64,000 nt of DNA from positions 172,194-236,193 of the forward strand of contig VZQC01005585.1 in assembly GCA_009823505.1 (NCBI GenBank), written 5' to 3'. The notes under the pieces are model-generated. The model was not told the DNA's origin. It was given only the letters and a program-made list of their open reading frames with translations, and did no database searches. Each line of letters opens with the position of its first letter. Positions within the stretch are counted from its first letter, which is position 1. This stretch comes from Rhizomys pruinosus. Its lineage: Eukaryota; Chordata; Mammalia; Rodentia; Spalacidae. Below are positions 21,879 through 34,756 of this stretch, one piece after another. The position numbers and the translations under genes are program-made.

Positions 21879-24183
21879 ATGATACAATCAGAGGGAATTC
21901 TCCCAAATTCCTTCGATGAAGCCAGCATCACTCTATTACCAAAACCAGGCAAAGATACAACCAAAAAGGAGAATTATAGACCCATCTCCCTAATAAACAC
22001 AGATGCCAAAATTCTAAACATGATACTGGCAAATTGCATACAGATCCACATCAAGAAGATCATCCATCATAACCAAGTTGGATTCATACCAGAGATGCAG
22101 GGATGGTTCAACATACAAAAATCGATAAACATCATCAAACACATAAATGGAATGAAAGACAAAAACAACACCATCATCTCAATTGATGCTGAAAAAGCTT
22201 TTGACAAAATCCAGCATCCCTTCATGCTTAAAGTCCTAGAAGGAATTGGATTGGAGGGATCATTCCTCAATGTAATCAAAGCCATATATAGGAAACCCAC
22301 AGCCAATATCATCCTAAATGGGAAAATGAAAGAAACATTTCCTTTAAAGGTAGGAACTCAGCAAGGGTGCCCCCTGTCACCACTCCTCTTCAATCTAGTG
22401 CTGGAAACACTTGTCAGAGCAATAAGGCAAGAAAAGGAAATTAAAGGAGTACTAATTGGAAAAGAGGAAGTCAAGCTATCCCTATTTGCTGATGATATGA
22501 TTGTTTACTAAAGGGATGCTAAAAACTCCACCAGAAAACTCCTAGAAATGATTAACAGCTTCAGCAAAGTGGCAGGATACAAAATTAACCTAAAAAAATC
22601 AATGGCCTTTCTTTACACCAAGAACAAGTAACTGGAGAAAGAATTCAATCAGACCTTCCCACTCACAATAGCCTCAAAAACAATAAAATACCTAGGAACA
22701 AACCTAACCAAAGACACCAAAGATCTCTACAACAAAAATTTTAAACCTTTAAAGAAAGAAATTGAAGAAGACATCAGAAGATGGAAAAACCTCCCATGCT
22801 CATGGGTTGGGAAAATTAACATTGTAAAAATGTCCATTTTACCGAAACTCTTGTATAGATTTAACGCAATTCCAATCAAAATCCCCAAGACTTTCTTCAC
22901 AGGCTTGGAAACAAAAGTCCTTAAATTCATTTGGAAAAACAAAAAACACCGAATAGCCAAAACAACCCTGAGTGAAAAGAGCTACACAGGGGAGGAGGGG
23001 AGGGGTCTCTATACCAGACTTCAAGTATACTACAGGGCTATAGTCATAAAAACAGCCTGCTACTGGCACAAAAACAGACCTGTTGACCAATGGAACAAAA
23101 CTGAAGATCCAACTCTGAGCACATACAATTTCAGCCATCTTATATTTGACAAGGGGCCAAGAAACCACAATGGAGAAAAGACAGCATTTTCAGCAAGTGG
23201 TGTTGGTAAAACTCGATCACCACTTGTGGAAGAATGAAATTAAACCCCTACCTCTCACCCTGTACAAAAGTCAACTCCAGATGGATCAAAGACCTCAACG
23301 TGAAACCCCAAACTCTGAAGCTGATAGAAGAAAAAGTTGGCAGCAGACAACAAGACATAAGCGTACGAAAAGACTTCGTAACTCAGCAGCTGTGCAAGAA
23401 TTAAGGTCAACAATTGACAAATGGGACCTCATTAAACTCAAATGCTTCTGTATATCAAAAGAAACAATCAAGGAAGTGAAGAGAAATCCCACAGAGTGGG
23501 AGGAAACCTTCACTATAGAAACATCTGACAAAGCATTGATCTCCAGAATATATAAACTACTCAAAAAACAAAGAAGAAAGAAAACAAATGACCCACTCAA
23601 TAGATAGAGCAAAGAGCTGAACAGAGACTTCACAAGTGAGGAATTAGACATGGCTGAGAAACACCTTAAGAAGTGTTCAACATCACTAATCGTTAAGGAA
23701 ATGCAAATCAAAACCACTTTAAGATATCATCTTACTCCAATAAGACTGGCTAGGATCAAGAAAACAAATGATACCAAGTGCTGGAGAGGTTGTGGGGAAA
23801 GGGGAACACTCATCCACTGCTGGTGGGAATGTAAACTCGCACAGCCACTATGGAAAGCAGTGTGGAGAACCCTTGGAAGACTTGGAATGAACTTGCCACC
23901 CGACCCAGCCATACCACTCCTAGGCATGTACCCTCAAGACTCACCCCACTGCAGAGATACATGCATGGCCATGTTTATTTCAGCTCTCTTCACAATAGCA
24001 AGGAGCTGGAACTAACCCAAATGCCCCTCAACTGATGAGTGGATAGAGAAAATGTGGTACATCTACACAATGGAGTTCTATGCAGCAGTAAAGAAAGATG
24101 ACATCATGAGCTTTGCAGGAAAATGGCTGGAGCTAGAGGACATCATGCTGAGTGAAGTAACACAGTCCCAGAAAAACAAATGA
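21879..24183 (+). pseudogene. L1 ORF2 reverse transcriptase relic
   Basis: The intact ORF2p nicks DNA and copies L1 RNA at the target site. The first open stretch (210 codons, 21879-22508) shows RT motifs in order: 'DAEKAFD' (residues 103-109), '[11 protein letters not shown]' (161-171) and 'FADDMIVY' (203-210), so the catalytic aspartates are still readable. A TAA directly after FADDMIVY ends it. Further ORF2 pieces follow in other frames at 22830-23237, 23146-23607 and 23650-24015, with the C-terminal 'YIYTMEFYAAVKKDDIM' near 24,060. Several frameshifts and stops separate them. Both 5' truncation and internal damage exclude function. Confidence 0.92.
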
Positions 24184-24296
24184 TGAATGGTATCCCTCAT
24201 CTGTGGATGCTAGTGCCAATTACCTAGTTGTAAGTATTTCATATGCACGGCCCCTTGAGCTTTTGTCCAATGCAGCTGGGAGCGATGCATATTGGA

Positions 24297-24338
24297 AACA
24301 ACAACAGCAATAACAACAACAACAACAACAACAACAGA
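24297..24338. repeat. (AAC)n microsatellite in L1 3'UTR
   Basis: About twelve AAC-type units. The antisense L1 at 38.28 kb has the short version of this site ('gacaacaatgacaaaa' in reverse), so it grew in this copy. Confidence 0.9.
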
Positions 24339-24552
24339 AAGGACTGCATCAAAGAACTAACTGAAACAGTGAACTTCTGCTCAAAACAGTCAACTTCCTC
24401 ATGGAGAATATTGAGAAAGACTGAGAAAGAGATGAAAAGCATGTTTGGCAGAATGCATGAGTTCTGTTGGGGTGGGGGAATGGTGGGGGGACACTGGTCT
24501 AGATTTGATAAAAAAATTAATTAATTAATTAAAAAAAAGAAATGGATAATTA

Positions 24553-24807
24553 TTTTTTTAATTTTTTTTCAATTATTTATTTATTTCTGTTTGTGTATGA
24601 ATGTACTGTCTGCATGCAAGTTTGTGCACCCATGTCGTGCAATGCCGCAGAGGTCAGAAGAGGGTGTCGGATTCCCCTGGAACTGGAGTTCTCCTGGAAT
24701 TGGAGTTTCAGACGGTTCTTGGACGCCATGTGGGTGCTGGGGATCGAACCCGGGTCCTCTGTAAGAGCGGTCGGCGCTCTTAACCGCTAGGCCATCTCTC
24801 CAGCCCC
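24553..24807 (-). mobile_element. Young B2 SINE, duplication subfamily, with TSD
   Basis: Full antisense B2 inserted at the 3' end of the L1. Flanks 'gaaatggataatta' (24539-24552) and 'gaaatgggtaatta' (24808-24821), one mismatch. In sense orientation the pol III boxes read 'tggcctagcggt' (A) and 'ggttcgatcc' (B), both intact. It carries the internal duplication. Confidence 0.96.
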
Positions 24808-24821
24808 GAAATGGGTAATTA

Positions 24822-25357
24822 GTAAGGTTAGAAATTTGGGGAATTGGATTAACAGCAAGAGAAAGTAAAGAATTTTAGGAGGTTGAAGATAATGTTTTAC
24901 AAGTTCTTAAACCTGATGAATGCACAACCCATTAAATCCATAGCACTGCATATATTATTGAATTATATGTTTCATGTGAGTGAATTACATAATATTAAAT
25001 TTAATAAATAATATTACTTGGATAATACTTATGAAAAGTATTTGAATAGTGTTTGTTTATTTTTATCCTAACTTCTATTCTACATCAAAATTTTTCTCCT
25101 TAATAAAATATTCTCTTTTAATAACGCATAACAGTTAGTGATAGTAAAATGTACCTATCAATTATACTTGCAGTGACCATGATCCCAGGCCTCCTGTAGG
25201 TCACAAAAGCCACTTGTGATCTGAGTTATCTTTTATTCATTATAGCACTCTAAAACAAGGTTAAATTAGTTTTCATAACGAGATAAGAACGAAACACAAA
25301 GTACAAAGACAGCAAAACCCAGTGGCAAGAAGGGCAGATTTGCAAGTTACACAGAAA
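24822..25357. other. AT-rich low-copy DNA, no gene seen
   Basis: Nothing recognised. Confidence 0.5.
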
Positions 25358-25490
25358 TATTCTAGATGCAGGATTAGTGACTGAGGACCATTGTCAAATT
25401 ATTCAACTCAATTTCAGTAGCTGTAAAATACTAATAATAGCATCAAGTAACTGTGTAATAATATTCTCATGTATTTTGCAATATTAGTTG
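25358..25490 (+). mobile_element. MIR SINE fragment
   Basis: Matches the MIR order: 'gtcaaattattcaactc', 'cagtagctgtaaaatactaataatag'. Mammal-wide and strongly diverged. Confidence 0.65.
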
Positions 25491-26689
25491 TAAAATGAAT
25501 TTACAGATACCTAGCAAGTCCTGAGAAAACGAGAGGGGGTTAGAGAGGAGAGAATTTCAGACATATTAGCTGCTTATTTTTATTTCGGAAATGAAGAAGA
25601 CCAAAAAAGGAAGACAATTATCAGTCTTGGGCTTCATGCTATTTTATAACTAGTTGTCAATGAAAGAAATAAAGCTCTTATCTCAAATGAAATAAGAGAT
25701 ATTTTGTTCTATAGCCAAATATGGTAACCATGGCCCGGAAACATGGATTGATGTTAACCCAAATTCCATGCTCCAATATGGCAGCAGTTTCATCAAATTT
25801 TTATAGTAACAGAGAACAAAGGTCATAAATCATAAATTGACACACTTTTCACACACACACACACACACACACACAATGGGGTTCATCAGATAATGGTTTA
25901 CAGAAAGCAGGGGCATCTCTGCTATGCATCCCAGTTGCTGATGGAATTTTTACCATTTAATCTGATTAAACTGGAGGTCTGTTCAGGTATTGCATTTACC
26001 CAGTAGGCACATGATGATAGGTAACATATAGAGGTGGGTGATAAATGGCTGTTAATAGTGCTAAAGATAACCCAAGATAATTTGTCTTTGTACTTGTAAT
26101 ATTCCAACATTACAATATTTGACATCATTATAGTTCTGATCCATCAGCCTTTGTAACCACAGCTTCTTTCTGGAAAATGCCACACAGCTAGCCTCACTGT
26201 GTGGCTTTTATACTAATGCATTGTCTCATGGTTTCAAGATGGTTGTCTCATAAGAGACAGATGGAAGAGAAAGGCTAGGGGCAGAGACTCGATCAATATT
26301 TTAAGAAGCTGTCCTAGAAGATATTCTTGATTTCTAGTTATGTCTGAGAGCCAAAAATGTAACACCTGACCAATTCTGGTGGCACTTCAGTCCATCAAAT
26401 GTTTACATATTTGAATCTAGCTGCTAATTAGGGAAAAACCATTGGAATGGATCTTGAATATATAACTATAGGTAGAAAATTAGTATCTTATAATTATACT
26501 TCATTAAATTATAAGCATTTTACATGATACTGTTCATGATCACAAATAATTGTCTTGTAATATTCCTCCAAAGCATATGCCCATGGAAGTATCCATTTTC
26601 CTCTGGTTCCCATGGGGATTTCTCTATTATTTACTGTTATTTTCCTTTTATTTGGAGCTTTTCTTTAAGAGATATTTTTTTTTTACTTT
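25491..26689. other. Low-copy DNA with (CA)n, no gene seen
   Basis: (CA)n at 25850-25876. 26,160-26,450 resembles an ancient mammalian repeat ('ctcatggtttcaagatgg', 'ttaagaagctgtcctagaag'), but I cannot assign the family. Confidence 0.45.
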
Positions 26690-27990
26690 ATAATACATTT
26701 GTTGATGTTTTGTATATTTCAGACATGATTTCTCAGTTCAATTTAGATATATTCCCCTGCCCTTTCCCCCCACCCCACCCTAGATCATGTACTCTACCAT
26801 AACTGTCCTGCACCTTTCTCTCAATCTTTTTTTTATGTTTAGGAATTCACATTTTCCTCCTTTAATTTTATATTGCTCTAAAATATGAATATATACTTTC
26901 CACTCATATAGAGTAATTACAGAGTCTGAAAGTAAGTGGTGGATCCATTCTAGAGCCCATTGAGAGATTTACATTATAACAAAATAGTTGCTTTCAGATA
27001 AAAAGAAATATAACAATAATGTTGTTCAGCTTGCCTTTCTTCTGGGGATTTGGTGTTAACATATACAAATGAGGGAAACCATTCGTCATTTGTTTTTCTG
27101 GGACTGTGTTACTTCACTTATAATAATGGCTTCCACTTCCATCCATTTACCTGCAAAATTCATGATGTCATCTTTCTTTACCACTGAATAGTACTCCACT
27201 GTGTAGATGTACAACATTTTTGTTATCCATTCAGCTGAGGGGCATTTGGGTTGGTTCCAGCTCTTTGCTATTGTGAAGAGAGCTGCAATAAACATGGATG
27301 TGCATGTATCTTTGCAGCAGGATGAGACTTGTGGGTATATACCCAGGACTGGTATGAATGGTGTGATAAGCTCATTTTGAGTCTTTAAGGGTTCTCCACA
27401 CTGCTTTCCATAATGGTTGTACAAGTTTACATTCCCACCAGCAGTGGATGTGTGCTCTCCTTTCCCAACAACCTCTCCAGGATTTAGTGTTTTTTGTTTT
27501 CTTGATCTTAGCCAGTTGTATCAGAGTGAGATGATAGCTGACAGTGGTTTTAATTTGCATTTCCTTAATTATTAATGATGTTGAACACTTTTTAAAATGT
27601 TTCTCAGCCATCTTTACTTCCTCACTGGTGAAGTCTCTGTTCAGCTCTTTACTCCATCTTTTGAGTTTTTCATTTGTTTTCTTTTTTTTTTTTTGAGTAA
27701 TATATATATATTGGTCTTTTTGAGACAGGGTCTCCATGTAGCTCCTGCTGTCCTGGAACTCACTCTGTAGACCAGGGTGTCCTTGAACTCACAGAGATCC
27801 ACCTACCTTTGCATCCCAAGTGCTACAATTAAAGGTGTGCAACACCATGCCCAGCCTATATATTCTTGACATTAATGGCCTGTCAGATAAATCACTGATG
27901 AAGATTTCCTCACACTCTGTGGGTTATCTCTTCACTTCCTTGATTGTTTCTTTTGCTGTATAGAATCTTTTGAGTTTGATGAGGTCCCAG
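26690..27990 (-). mobile_element. 5'-truncated L1, antisense, with nested B1
   Basis: From left to right: T-rich tail complement, C-rich tract (26755-26779, complement of the G-rich tract), 3'UTR, then ORF2 C-terminus from about 27,085. On the minus strand it encodes 'YIYTVEYYSVVKKDDIMNF' and upstream ORF2 pieces. A B1 splits it at 27693-27858. It ends at about 27,990 inside ORF2. Confidence 0.92.
27693..27858 (-). mobile_element. B1 SINE inside L1
   Basis: Antisense B1 ('gagacagggtctccatgtag', 'ccaagtgctacaattaaaggtg') inserted next to a TA-rich stretch. L1 text continues on both sides. Confidence 0.92.
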
Positions 27991-28754
27991 ATACTGCATA
28001 AAACGTAAGCTTATACATGTAATTTTACTGCATGTGGCTTTATGGAATGAATAGAGGTTCCTTTTAAAAAATACAAAATATTCCCCTTAAATGCAAAGTT
28101 TTGAATGTTATGCTTATGAAAAATCTTTGTTTCTTATTCCTATGTTCAAAAGGCTGATCCTATCAAAAGACAGTTAACAAAGAGCACATACATAGAGCCA
28201 TTAAAATAGTTTAAGTTGTCTTAGGGGAAACTCTTTGACTAGCTGATTTTCATATAAATCATTGACTTTATTACCTAATCCCATGTAAGATATTACTACA
28301 CTGTAAAATAACCTGCTTCATCAACAGCTGATTTCCCTTTGAAACCGTATTGGCAACTGTCTGAGGTATTTTACATGTTTCTCTTGGTGTTATAGCCACT
28401 ATTTTCATATTCCAAACTGGTTGGAGATTTTGGAGCTGAAGAGTATTTTTATTATAGATTAAAGGAGATTTCCCAGTTTTTCTGGGATTGCAATAATGAT
28501 AAGTTTCAATTTGTTGCCTCTCTTCCTCCCATAAATACATTGATAAATATATATGACCTACTGACTGTCATTAATAGGTGATTAGATTAATGCAGAGAAC
28601 TTGTGATCAATGGTCATTATCTTACTTAGGAAATTCTAGAAATTGGATCTAGTTGTAAAAATAACTAACCTAACTCATTACAGTAAGATAAAAGACAAAT
28701 TTGATAGAGAAGATGAAGGCTGGTTTTGCTTTTCTTTATTTAAAACTTTGGGGG
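27991..28754. other. Low-copy AT-rich DNA, no gene seen
   Basis: No recognised element. The 89-residue minus-strand frame at 28271-28540 has no features I can interpret. Confidence 0.45.
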
Positions 28755-28890
28755 GTTCTTATTGAGATAGGGTCTCCCTGTAGACCCAGCTGTCCTGCAA
28801 TCACTATGTAGACCAGGTTGGCCTTGAACTCATAGACATCTACCTGCCTCTGCTGGGCTTAAATGTATCCACCAACATGCCCTGCTGTTT
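28755..28890 (-). mobile_element. B1 SINE, diverged
   Basis: 'gagatagggtctccctgtag', 'gaccaggttggccttgaactc', with a deletion near 'ctgcctctgctgggcttaaa'. Confidence 0.85.
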
Positions 28891-28989
28891 AAAACTTTTA
28901 ATTGCATGTGAAGGAACTTTGAGGATTTCCTACACACAAAGGAATTCAGACTGAAGATACGGAGTAACATTCTGTTCCAAATGTTGATT

Positions 28990-29210
28990 AAAAGTGGTAG
29001 TCTGAGGCTATACTGTTTACCTTCTGGTCTTGGACTTAGAACTTCAGTGTATGACTGTCGGTAAATTAATGTTACATTGTGATGGAGTTTCTCTGTGTAA
29101 AAGACAGGAAATAAAATACTAATATGACCAATAATAGAACCTGCCTGATAGAGAGGTGTGAATTAAGTGCTGATGCATTAAACATTTAGAGCAGTGCTGG
29201 GAAGTTGGCA
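28990..29210 (+). mobile_element. MIR SINE, nearly full length
   Basis: MIR landmarks in order: 'agtggtagtctgaggc', 'cagtgtatgactgtcggtaaatt', 'gtgtaaaagacaggaaataaaatac', 'ttagagcagtgctggg'. Confidence 0.75.
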
Positions 29211-29328
29211 GAACTCCTTAGATATATTATTATTATTGTTGTGGTGGTGGTGGTTTATCAATCTAAGGAAAGGTAGGGTTAAGTAATATTTCTATGGGGA
29301 ATAATTTTATGGTATGTCTTTCTCCTTT

Positions 29329-29357
29329 GACATATATATATATATATATATATATGT
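29329..29357. repeat. (TA)n microsatellite
   Basis: Perfect TA run bounded by 'gaca' and 'tgtc', so the whole block is palindromic. Confidence 0.93.
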
Positions 29358-30240
29358 CTAGGATTTTCTAATTAAAATAAATATCTAATCCCCCTTTAAT
29401 CCATCATCATACAGTTATAGAAACTCCACAGTAAAAGGAATCCAGAGGCTTTCCATTTGAAACTCCTCTTTATCATAGATAAGAGAATCCCACCCTTGAC
29501 TTTTACAGGGACTGATCCACATCCCATAATACTTTAGCAGAAACAACTCTATTTCTCCCAACTTTCCAAAGTTGAAACATTCCTGAAGACACCTGAGAGT
29601 CTCCGTAGATTGGCAAACACTCAGGACATACTTCTGTGTGCTTTCTGGTAGCTCCTCCATTTCTTCTCTCAGTGCCACGTTTAAAATATATCACAAGCAG
29701 TTGAAAAACAAATGAGTACAACTGTCCCTGACACAGGAAATAAATCTGTGCTATTTCTTTTTCTGATCAGTCTTGAAAAGTTACCCCTGGCAAGAACCAG
29801 ATAAAATAAGGGCTAAAAATGCCTTCCATGGACAAGTGCAATAACTCTTTTATTTTTTTTTCCTGCATTTGTAATCTGAAGCCTTTCTAGTAGTTCTGCA
29901 GATAAGAGCCAAACAGTCATATGTGATTAGATTTTTAATTCCATTAAGTCTAATTGCTTCTCAGAATCTCTGTACTTACAGTATGTGTCTGCTTTCAGAA
30001 ATGCAGAGGAAAGAGGAAGAGATGAAATTTCTCCCCCATTCTGGGTTGGAAGCAAAGAAAGCCCTACACAGGGAAGTATGGAGGAATTATGCCAGACTTC
30101 ATTAAAACAGCTACTTGTCATGATTACAAATACTTTTGAATACGCAAATCCTCCTGACTACTCTGAAACTCTCGTGACAGGTCTTCATTCCTTCCTCTTA
30201 ACTCTTCCAAGTTGGGCTCTGACACCTCTCTAACCCTTTT
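29358..30240. other. Low-copy DNA, no gene supported
   Basis: Contains overlapping short frames on both strands (an 87-residue minus-strand frame at 29415-29678, an 82-residue plus-strand frame at 29985-30233). Neither has a recognisable domain, splice context or signal. Confidence 0.45.
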
Positions 30241-32696
30241 GGTTGTCTGACCATGAATTATTGCACTGAAGAGAATAAGTCGCTCCATTTAAAAAGCTTT
30301 TGTTTCAGAAGGTATAAACCCAGACACTGCTTTTTGCGATTCCCAACATGGTCTATTGAGCACAAAGCTGACCCAGCGGAACTGATAAGCACAATCACTT
30401 TAAGGAAATGGAGATGAATTGTAGCTCGGGTTTACAAAAACAAGAAAGCATCATAGAGTAAATTAAAAATAATTTCAAATCACAATTTTAATAGCACATC
30501 ATTATTTTTACCATGCTGTTTTGTGTTGCATGGACTTTAATCTGAAAATATTTTAGTGCAGCTAGACTTACTATTTGAAAAATAATTAGCGATAAAATCC
30601 ATTTTGTTCTGTACTGAGATAAAAGCAGCGTTGCTGTTAAATTAAAGCAATCACAACCTCAGAGATTTGGGCACTTGGTAGAGAAAAGATACTCTAGTTG
30701 ATCTGTGAAAAATCATGAAATAAAGAATAAGTGGAAAATAAAATGCCAACAACAGTATCCTTCCTACTTGAATCCCAGAGAGCAAGTAGTGGAACAAAAG
30801 GAGGGAGAGAAAGGAGAAAAGGTCAAGTGTAAGGCTGTGTCAGTTCGCTTAGAGCTGCTGTACTTGTAAAAAGGACATACGAATGGTTCAAAAACCAGGA
30901 CCCTGGATGTCTCACTGAGATCCGATTGGATCCACTTTTGAGCTCCTAGCCTTGATGATTATATCACAGAAAGTTTTCTCAAATGCAAAGAATCCTGGAA
31001 AGGATGAGCCCCATTCATTTTCAATCTGTACATTATTATGTAAAGGGAAAATTTATAAGTCATATGCATCAAATATCCTATGAATTGCAGATTTAAGAAG
31101 AATTTCAGACATTTTTACTAGAGATGTTTCCTTGGCTTGGGACCATAACTTGTTTGGGTAAATTATTCATATTTTTGAGTCACAAAGTTGAATCAAGATT
31201 TGTTATAGCAATGGAAGTAGACACAATCATAATTAGCAGTTACAAAAACTAATAGAGAAAGTAAAGTCCAGAGCTTTTATCGGGACTTTATTAGAGAAAG
31301 TAGAATTGGGTTTATTCTGAGCTACTTGGAAGCACTTATTGGCACATTGTCACTCTTTTGACCTTTATCTTGTCCAGACGTGTATTAAACTCATTGGCAG
31401 AACACTAGCTTGTGCCCTTAGAGGCACATTATTGCCATTAGAGAGCTCAGTTTAAGTACCATCATTGTATCAGATTGCTGTATTTGCTTAATTAGCATAG
31501 CACGAATATGAAGAGTGCAGCTAATGTAAAGTGCCACTATACACTCTCCTTCCTTGGGTCTGTGTAGGCCACTGATTTGCTGGCAAACTTGCAGTTAAGA
31601 GAATTCTTTGAGAACATCAGAGTTAACCCTTGCTTCTGGGTGAAGAGAGCAGAGCCATTAACAAGGGTAGTTGAGTCGTTTTTGTATTAATTGCCATTTA
31701 AAGCTTGTTTCTTCCTTGGACAGAAATTGACCTTCCTAGCATCAAAAGGGGCAATGACAGAGAGCATTTAAGCATGCTTCATCTAAATTCATAAGAATAT
31801 TGTCAAGATAAACCTTCCAGATATTTCCTAGAGATATTACAACTGATGGCTACTGAATTTTGAAGCCATCATTTTGTGTATATTGAGTTTATATTATCCA
31901 GTAACTCCATAGTAAAAAAGTTGCTGGTTAGCTTTCATGCAGATTCTTCATTCATTTATGGTGCTTGCTACTTAAACAACAAGTAAATTGAATAAAATAT
32001 ACTCTATGTTGCAAGGGAATATATGAAGAATTTTCATCAAATATTTTCTCCTTTATTTTGCTAGAAAGATTGTACAATATTCGGTTAAAGAACCAGACAA
32101 GGAACATTTTATCTGCCTGGAATTTCTCTACTTGTATATGGAGCTAGTCCCCTTCAATATTCATACCCTGAAAAATATCTTGTGTTTCTTCCTTAGAACA
32201 TGACTCTAATTTAATTTGCCCTAAATATTTACCATTCAGTTTACTGTTTTAGATTCCTTAGCAGATATAAATGTACTATAGATAATGGAATACATTAAAT
32301 TCTGTATAATCATTTACTTAAAATTCATTGAACAGTCTTCAAATATGAAATATTAGGATGAGTCAGACATATATCCTGAATTCTAGAAAGCTTTATAGTA
32401 GAAGGAAGATTATATGATGCACCTGAGGGATTGGAGGTTTCTGAGTACAGGGGCAACTAGAGCAGGTGCTTGTAGCGGACCCAATTAGCATCCCGAGCAA
32501 GGTAATGCCATGTTTGCTTAGAATCTCTGTCATACAGTAGTCCTGTGACAACGTAAAAGAAACAACACATTTTCAAAAACTACACAAGCATCTTGAAATC
32601 TTGAATGAGCCTTTATTGATAATCAACTATTTCTAGAAGGTTCAAAGGTTTTCCAAGCCATAAATCTTAAACCTTGTTTTTAAGACTAAAATGTTC
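30241..32696. other. 2.4 kb repeat-free AT-rich DNA
   Basis: No SINE, LINE, LTR or simple repeat that I can see, which is unusual in this window. It holds many homeodomain-type cores (for example 'ttaattagca' at about 31,488, 'gtattaattgcc' at 31,685) and E-box-like sites. Candidate conserved non-coding or enhancer DNA; this is inference from repeat absence and composition. Confidence 0.4.
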
Positions 32697-32818
32697 CAAA
32701 AACCTGGTATAGTCATACTTACGTATAATCCCAACAGTAGCAGAGGAGATCAGGAATTTAAAGCCTTCCATGGCTACATAGACTTCAAAGCCATCCTGGA
32801 CTATATGAGGCCTTGTTT

Positions 32819-32823
<5 letters not shown>
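32697..32823 (+). mobile_element. B4/B1-type SINE, old
   Basis: 'acgtataatcccaacagtag', 'gagatcaggaatttaaagcc', 'catcctggactatatgag'. The tail has become a (CA)n/(CAAA)n run. Confidence 0.7.
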
Positions 32824-32856
<33 letters not shown>

Positions 32857-32874
32857 AACAAACAAACAAACAAA
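32822..32874. repeat. (CA)n followed by (CAAA)n
   Basis: A compound microsatellite grown from the SINE tail. Confidence 0.95.
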
Positions 32875-32879
32875 TCTGT

Positions 32880-34544
32880 CCCAAGTATGCAAATCTGGGA
32901 TGTGAAATCTACCCAGTTCTAAAGAACAATATAAGCCAAACTACAGAAATAGTTTATATGAATCGATGAATGGTCCATGTAGCAGATTATGTAACAGTAG
33001 CACTGTTTTGCTATAGGATATACTGAGGACAAATTTGCATCATTAGGATGATGGGTATATGGAATTTAATTACTCAGGGAGACAGAAACAATGCTCCCTA
33101 CATCTGCAACAGAAAATTCTCAGAGTGATCGATTATATGCTCAAAACTCAGAATTATTTCACAAGACCAAAGAAAAACTAACTCAAAGTTTTCTTTGGAA
33201 GATATTAAATTTAAAATATATAATAAACAAATATTTCACTAAGTTTAGAAGTTTGAAACAGGGATGGTCCAACATCAGTAATTTAGCAAATGAGGCCTTT
33301 GAGCCTTTCAAGTAGAGATTATCACCATCATTAAATTCTACTAAAATTCCTCAAATATTTTAAAAGGGACATTGGTTGGTTTCTAGAAAGGGTTATAAAT
33401 TATAATAACTGCCAAAGTCTTGCTGCAAAACGTCAGATCTTATTTTTCCCAAATTTTATTTTCCCTAAACAATGTCAACTACTCAGAAGTAAAAAAAGAA
33501 TAAAAGGAACATTAATATACTATAGCAAATGATTCATAAGCAATTATAAAAATAGAGTTCTGTATTAGACATCAGTAAGTCATACACTTCATTGTAACAA
33601 ATCTTCCAGCTTTCATTCATTTTAGATGACAAGACTAGACAGATATGATCCATCTCCCATTCTGACAGAGTTACTTACTCAGGAAAAGGAAACTAAGCAA
33701 GCCAATAATTAGGATAATTTTGGAGGGGTAGTAGTGTTAATGAATGCAGAAAATGTTAAAAGATTTATAAGTTGAGGAAATGTTTCACAAGGGACTATCA
33801 GTATAGGATATGCAAAAAGGTGCTATTTAGAGAGAAGTCTCACTGAATAATCTCAGCAAAACTTTGACTAGGAGAAACCTAGGTAGAAAAATTAGAAAGT
33901 TACCAAAGATACCAAGACAAACATGAGATGGGATTAAGGAACCTTCCAGAAAAAATGGTCACATGGCTGAGCTCAACAAAGGGAAATGGTCCAGGTGCAA
34001 AAGCAAAATGAAGCCAATGAAATGCTTAAGGTTTGCGTCCTGGAAAATTATATTAATGGTAAGGATGATTTAGTTTTAAATCAAGGAAAAGCCTGTGGTG
34101 ATTTTTAAACAGAAAAAAATATGTGATGATTCTGATTTTTTTAGGAATACAGAAACAACAGACTTTGTTTAGGGACAATTAAAATTTTCAATTGTCTTCT
34201 TGAAAATTTAGTATATGTTAATTATGTAAATGGTACAAGGAATTTAGAGTTGAGAGTAACAGCTAGGAAAGAATATCTCAGTGACAAAGAAGTACAGTCA
34301 ACAGGTAACAAATATTAATATGGGTGTGGCTGACCCCTAATATGTAGAGCACTCTTACACATTATGCCAGATAAACCGTTGTATTCTGATACACAAGGAT
34401 TTTTAAACCTGTAGCCTCTACTTATCATATTCAATATTATACATATAGACAAAATAAAAATTATTAGGTTGATTAAAGTTCAAACTTATAAACTGGACAT
34501 CTTAATTGATTAATACCTTGAATCAATGTACTCTGGCCTTCTAA
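32880..34544. other. Low-copy AT-rich DNA, no gene seen
   Basis: 33,980-34,190 resembles an old mammalian repeat ('atgaagccaatgaaatgct...gattctgattttt') without a firm family. Otherwise nothing recognised. Confidence 0.4.
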
Positions 34545-34756
34545 ATGAAATCTTACAGTGTCTCACTAGGTGGGAGGGTTGCAAACATAAGGCCAGCATG
34601 AGTAACATTTTAATACTGTATCTTCAACAAATAAACCAAACACAAAATTTAGTAAGAAAAAAGAAATGAAAAGCACTGAGCCTATATCTGAGTGGCAGAA
34701 CTTCTGCCTAGTAGCCATGAGGGCTTTCAACTTCTTTTCAGCCTGGCAAAGTAATA
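34545..34756 (+). mobile_element. B4 (ID/B1 composite) SINE
   Basis: The left part is B1-like ('gtgggagggttgcaaac', 'aaggccagcatgagtaac'). An A-rich linker follows, then an ID-like part ('ctgagtggcagaacttctgcctag', 'catgagggctttcaact'). Confidence 0.65.

Larger units (their letters stand above)
21857..24538 (+). mobile_element. 5'-truncated L1, RT domain to 3' end
   Basis: The longest sense L1 here, about 2.7 kb. It starts in ORF2 just before the reverse transcriptase core, runs through the C-terminal domain to a stop at about 24,181, then a short 3'UTR with an (AAC)n stretch, the G-rich tract (24469-24490) and an ATTA/A-rich tail. The endonuclease domain, ORF1 and 5'UTR are absent. Stops and frameshifts make it inactive. 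Confidence 0.93.

Noticed and set aside
24243..24524. Asn-rich 93-residue frame
   Set aside because: L1 3'UTR with an AAC microsatellite.
29415..29678. 87-residue minus-strand frame as an exon
   Set aside because: No domain, clear splice context or signal; similar length frames occur by chance in this window.
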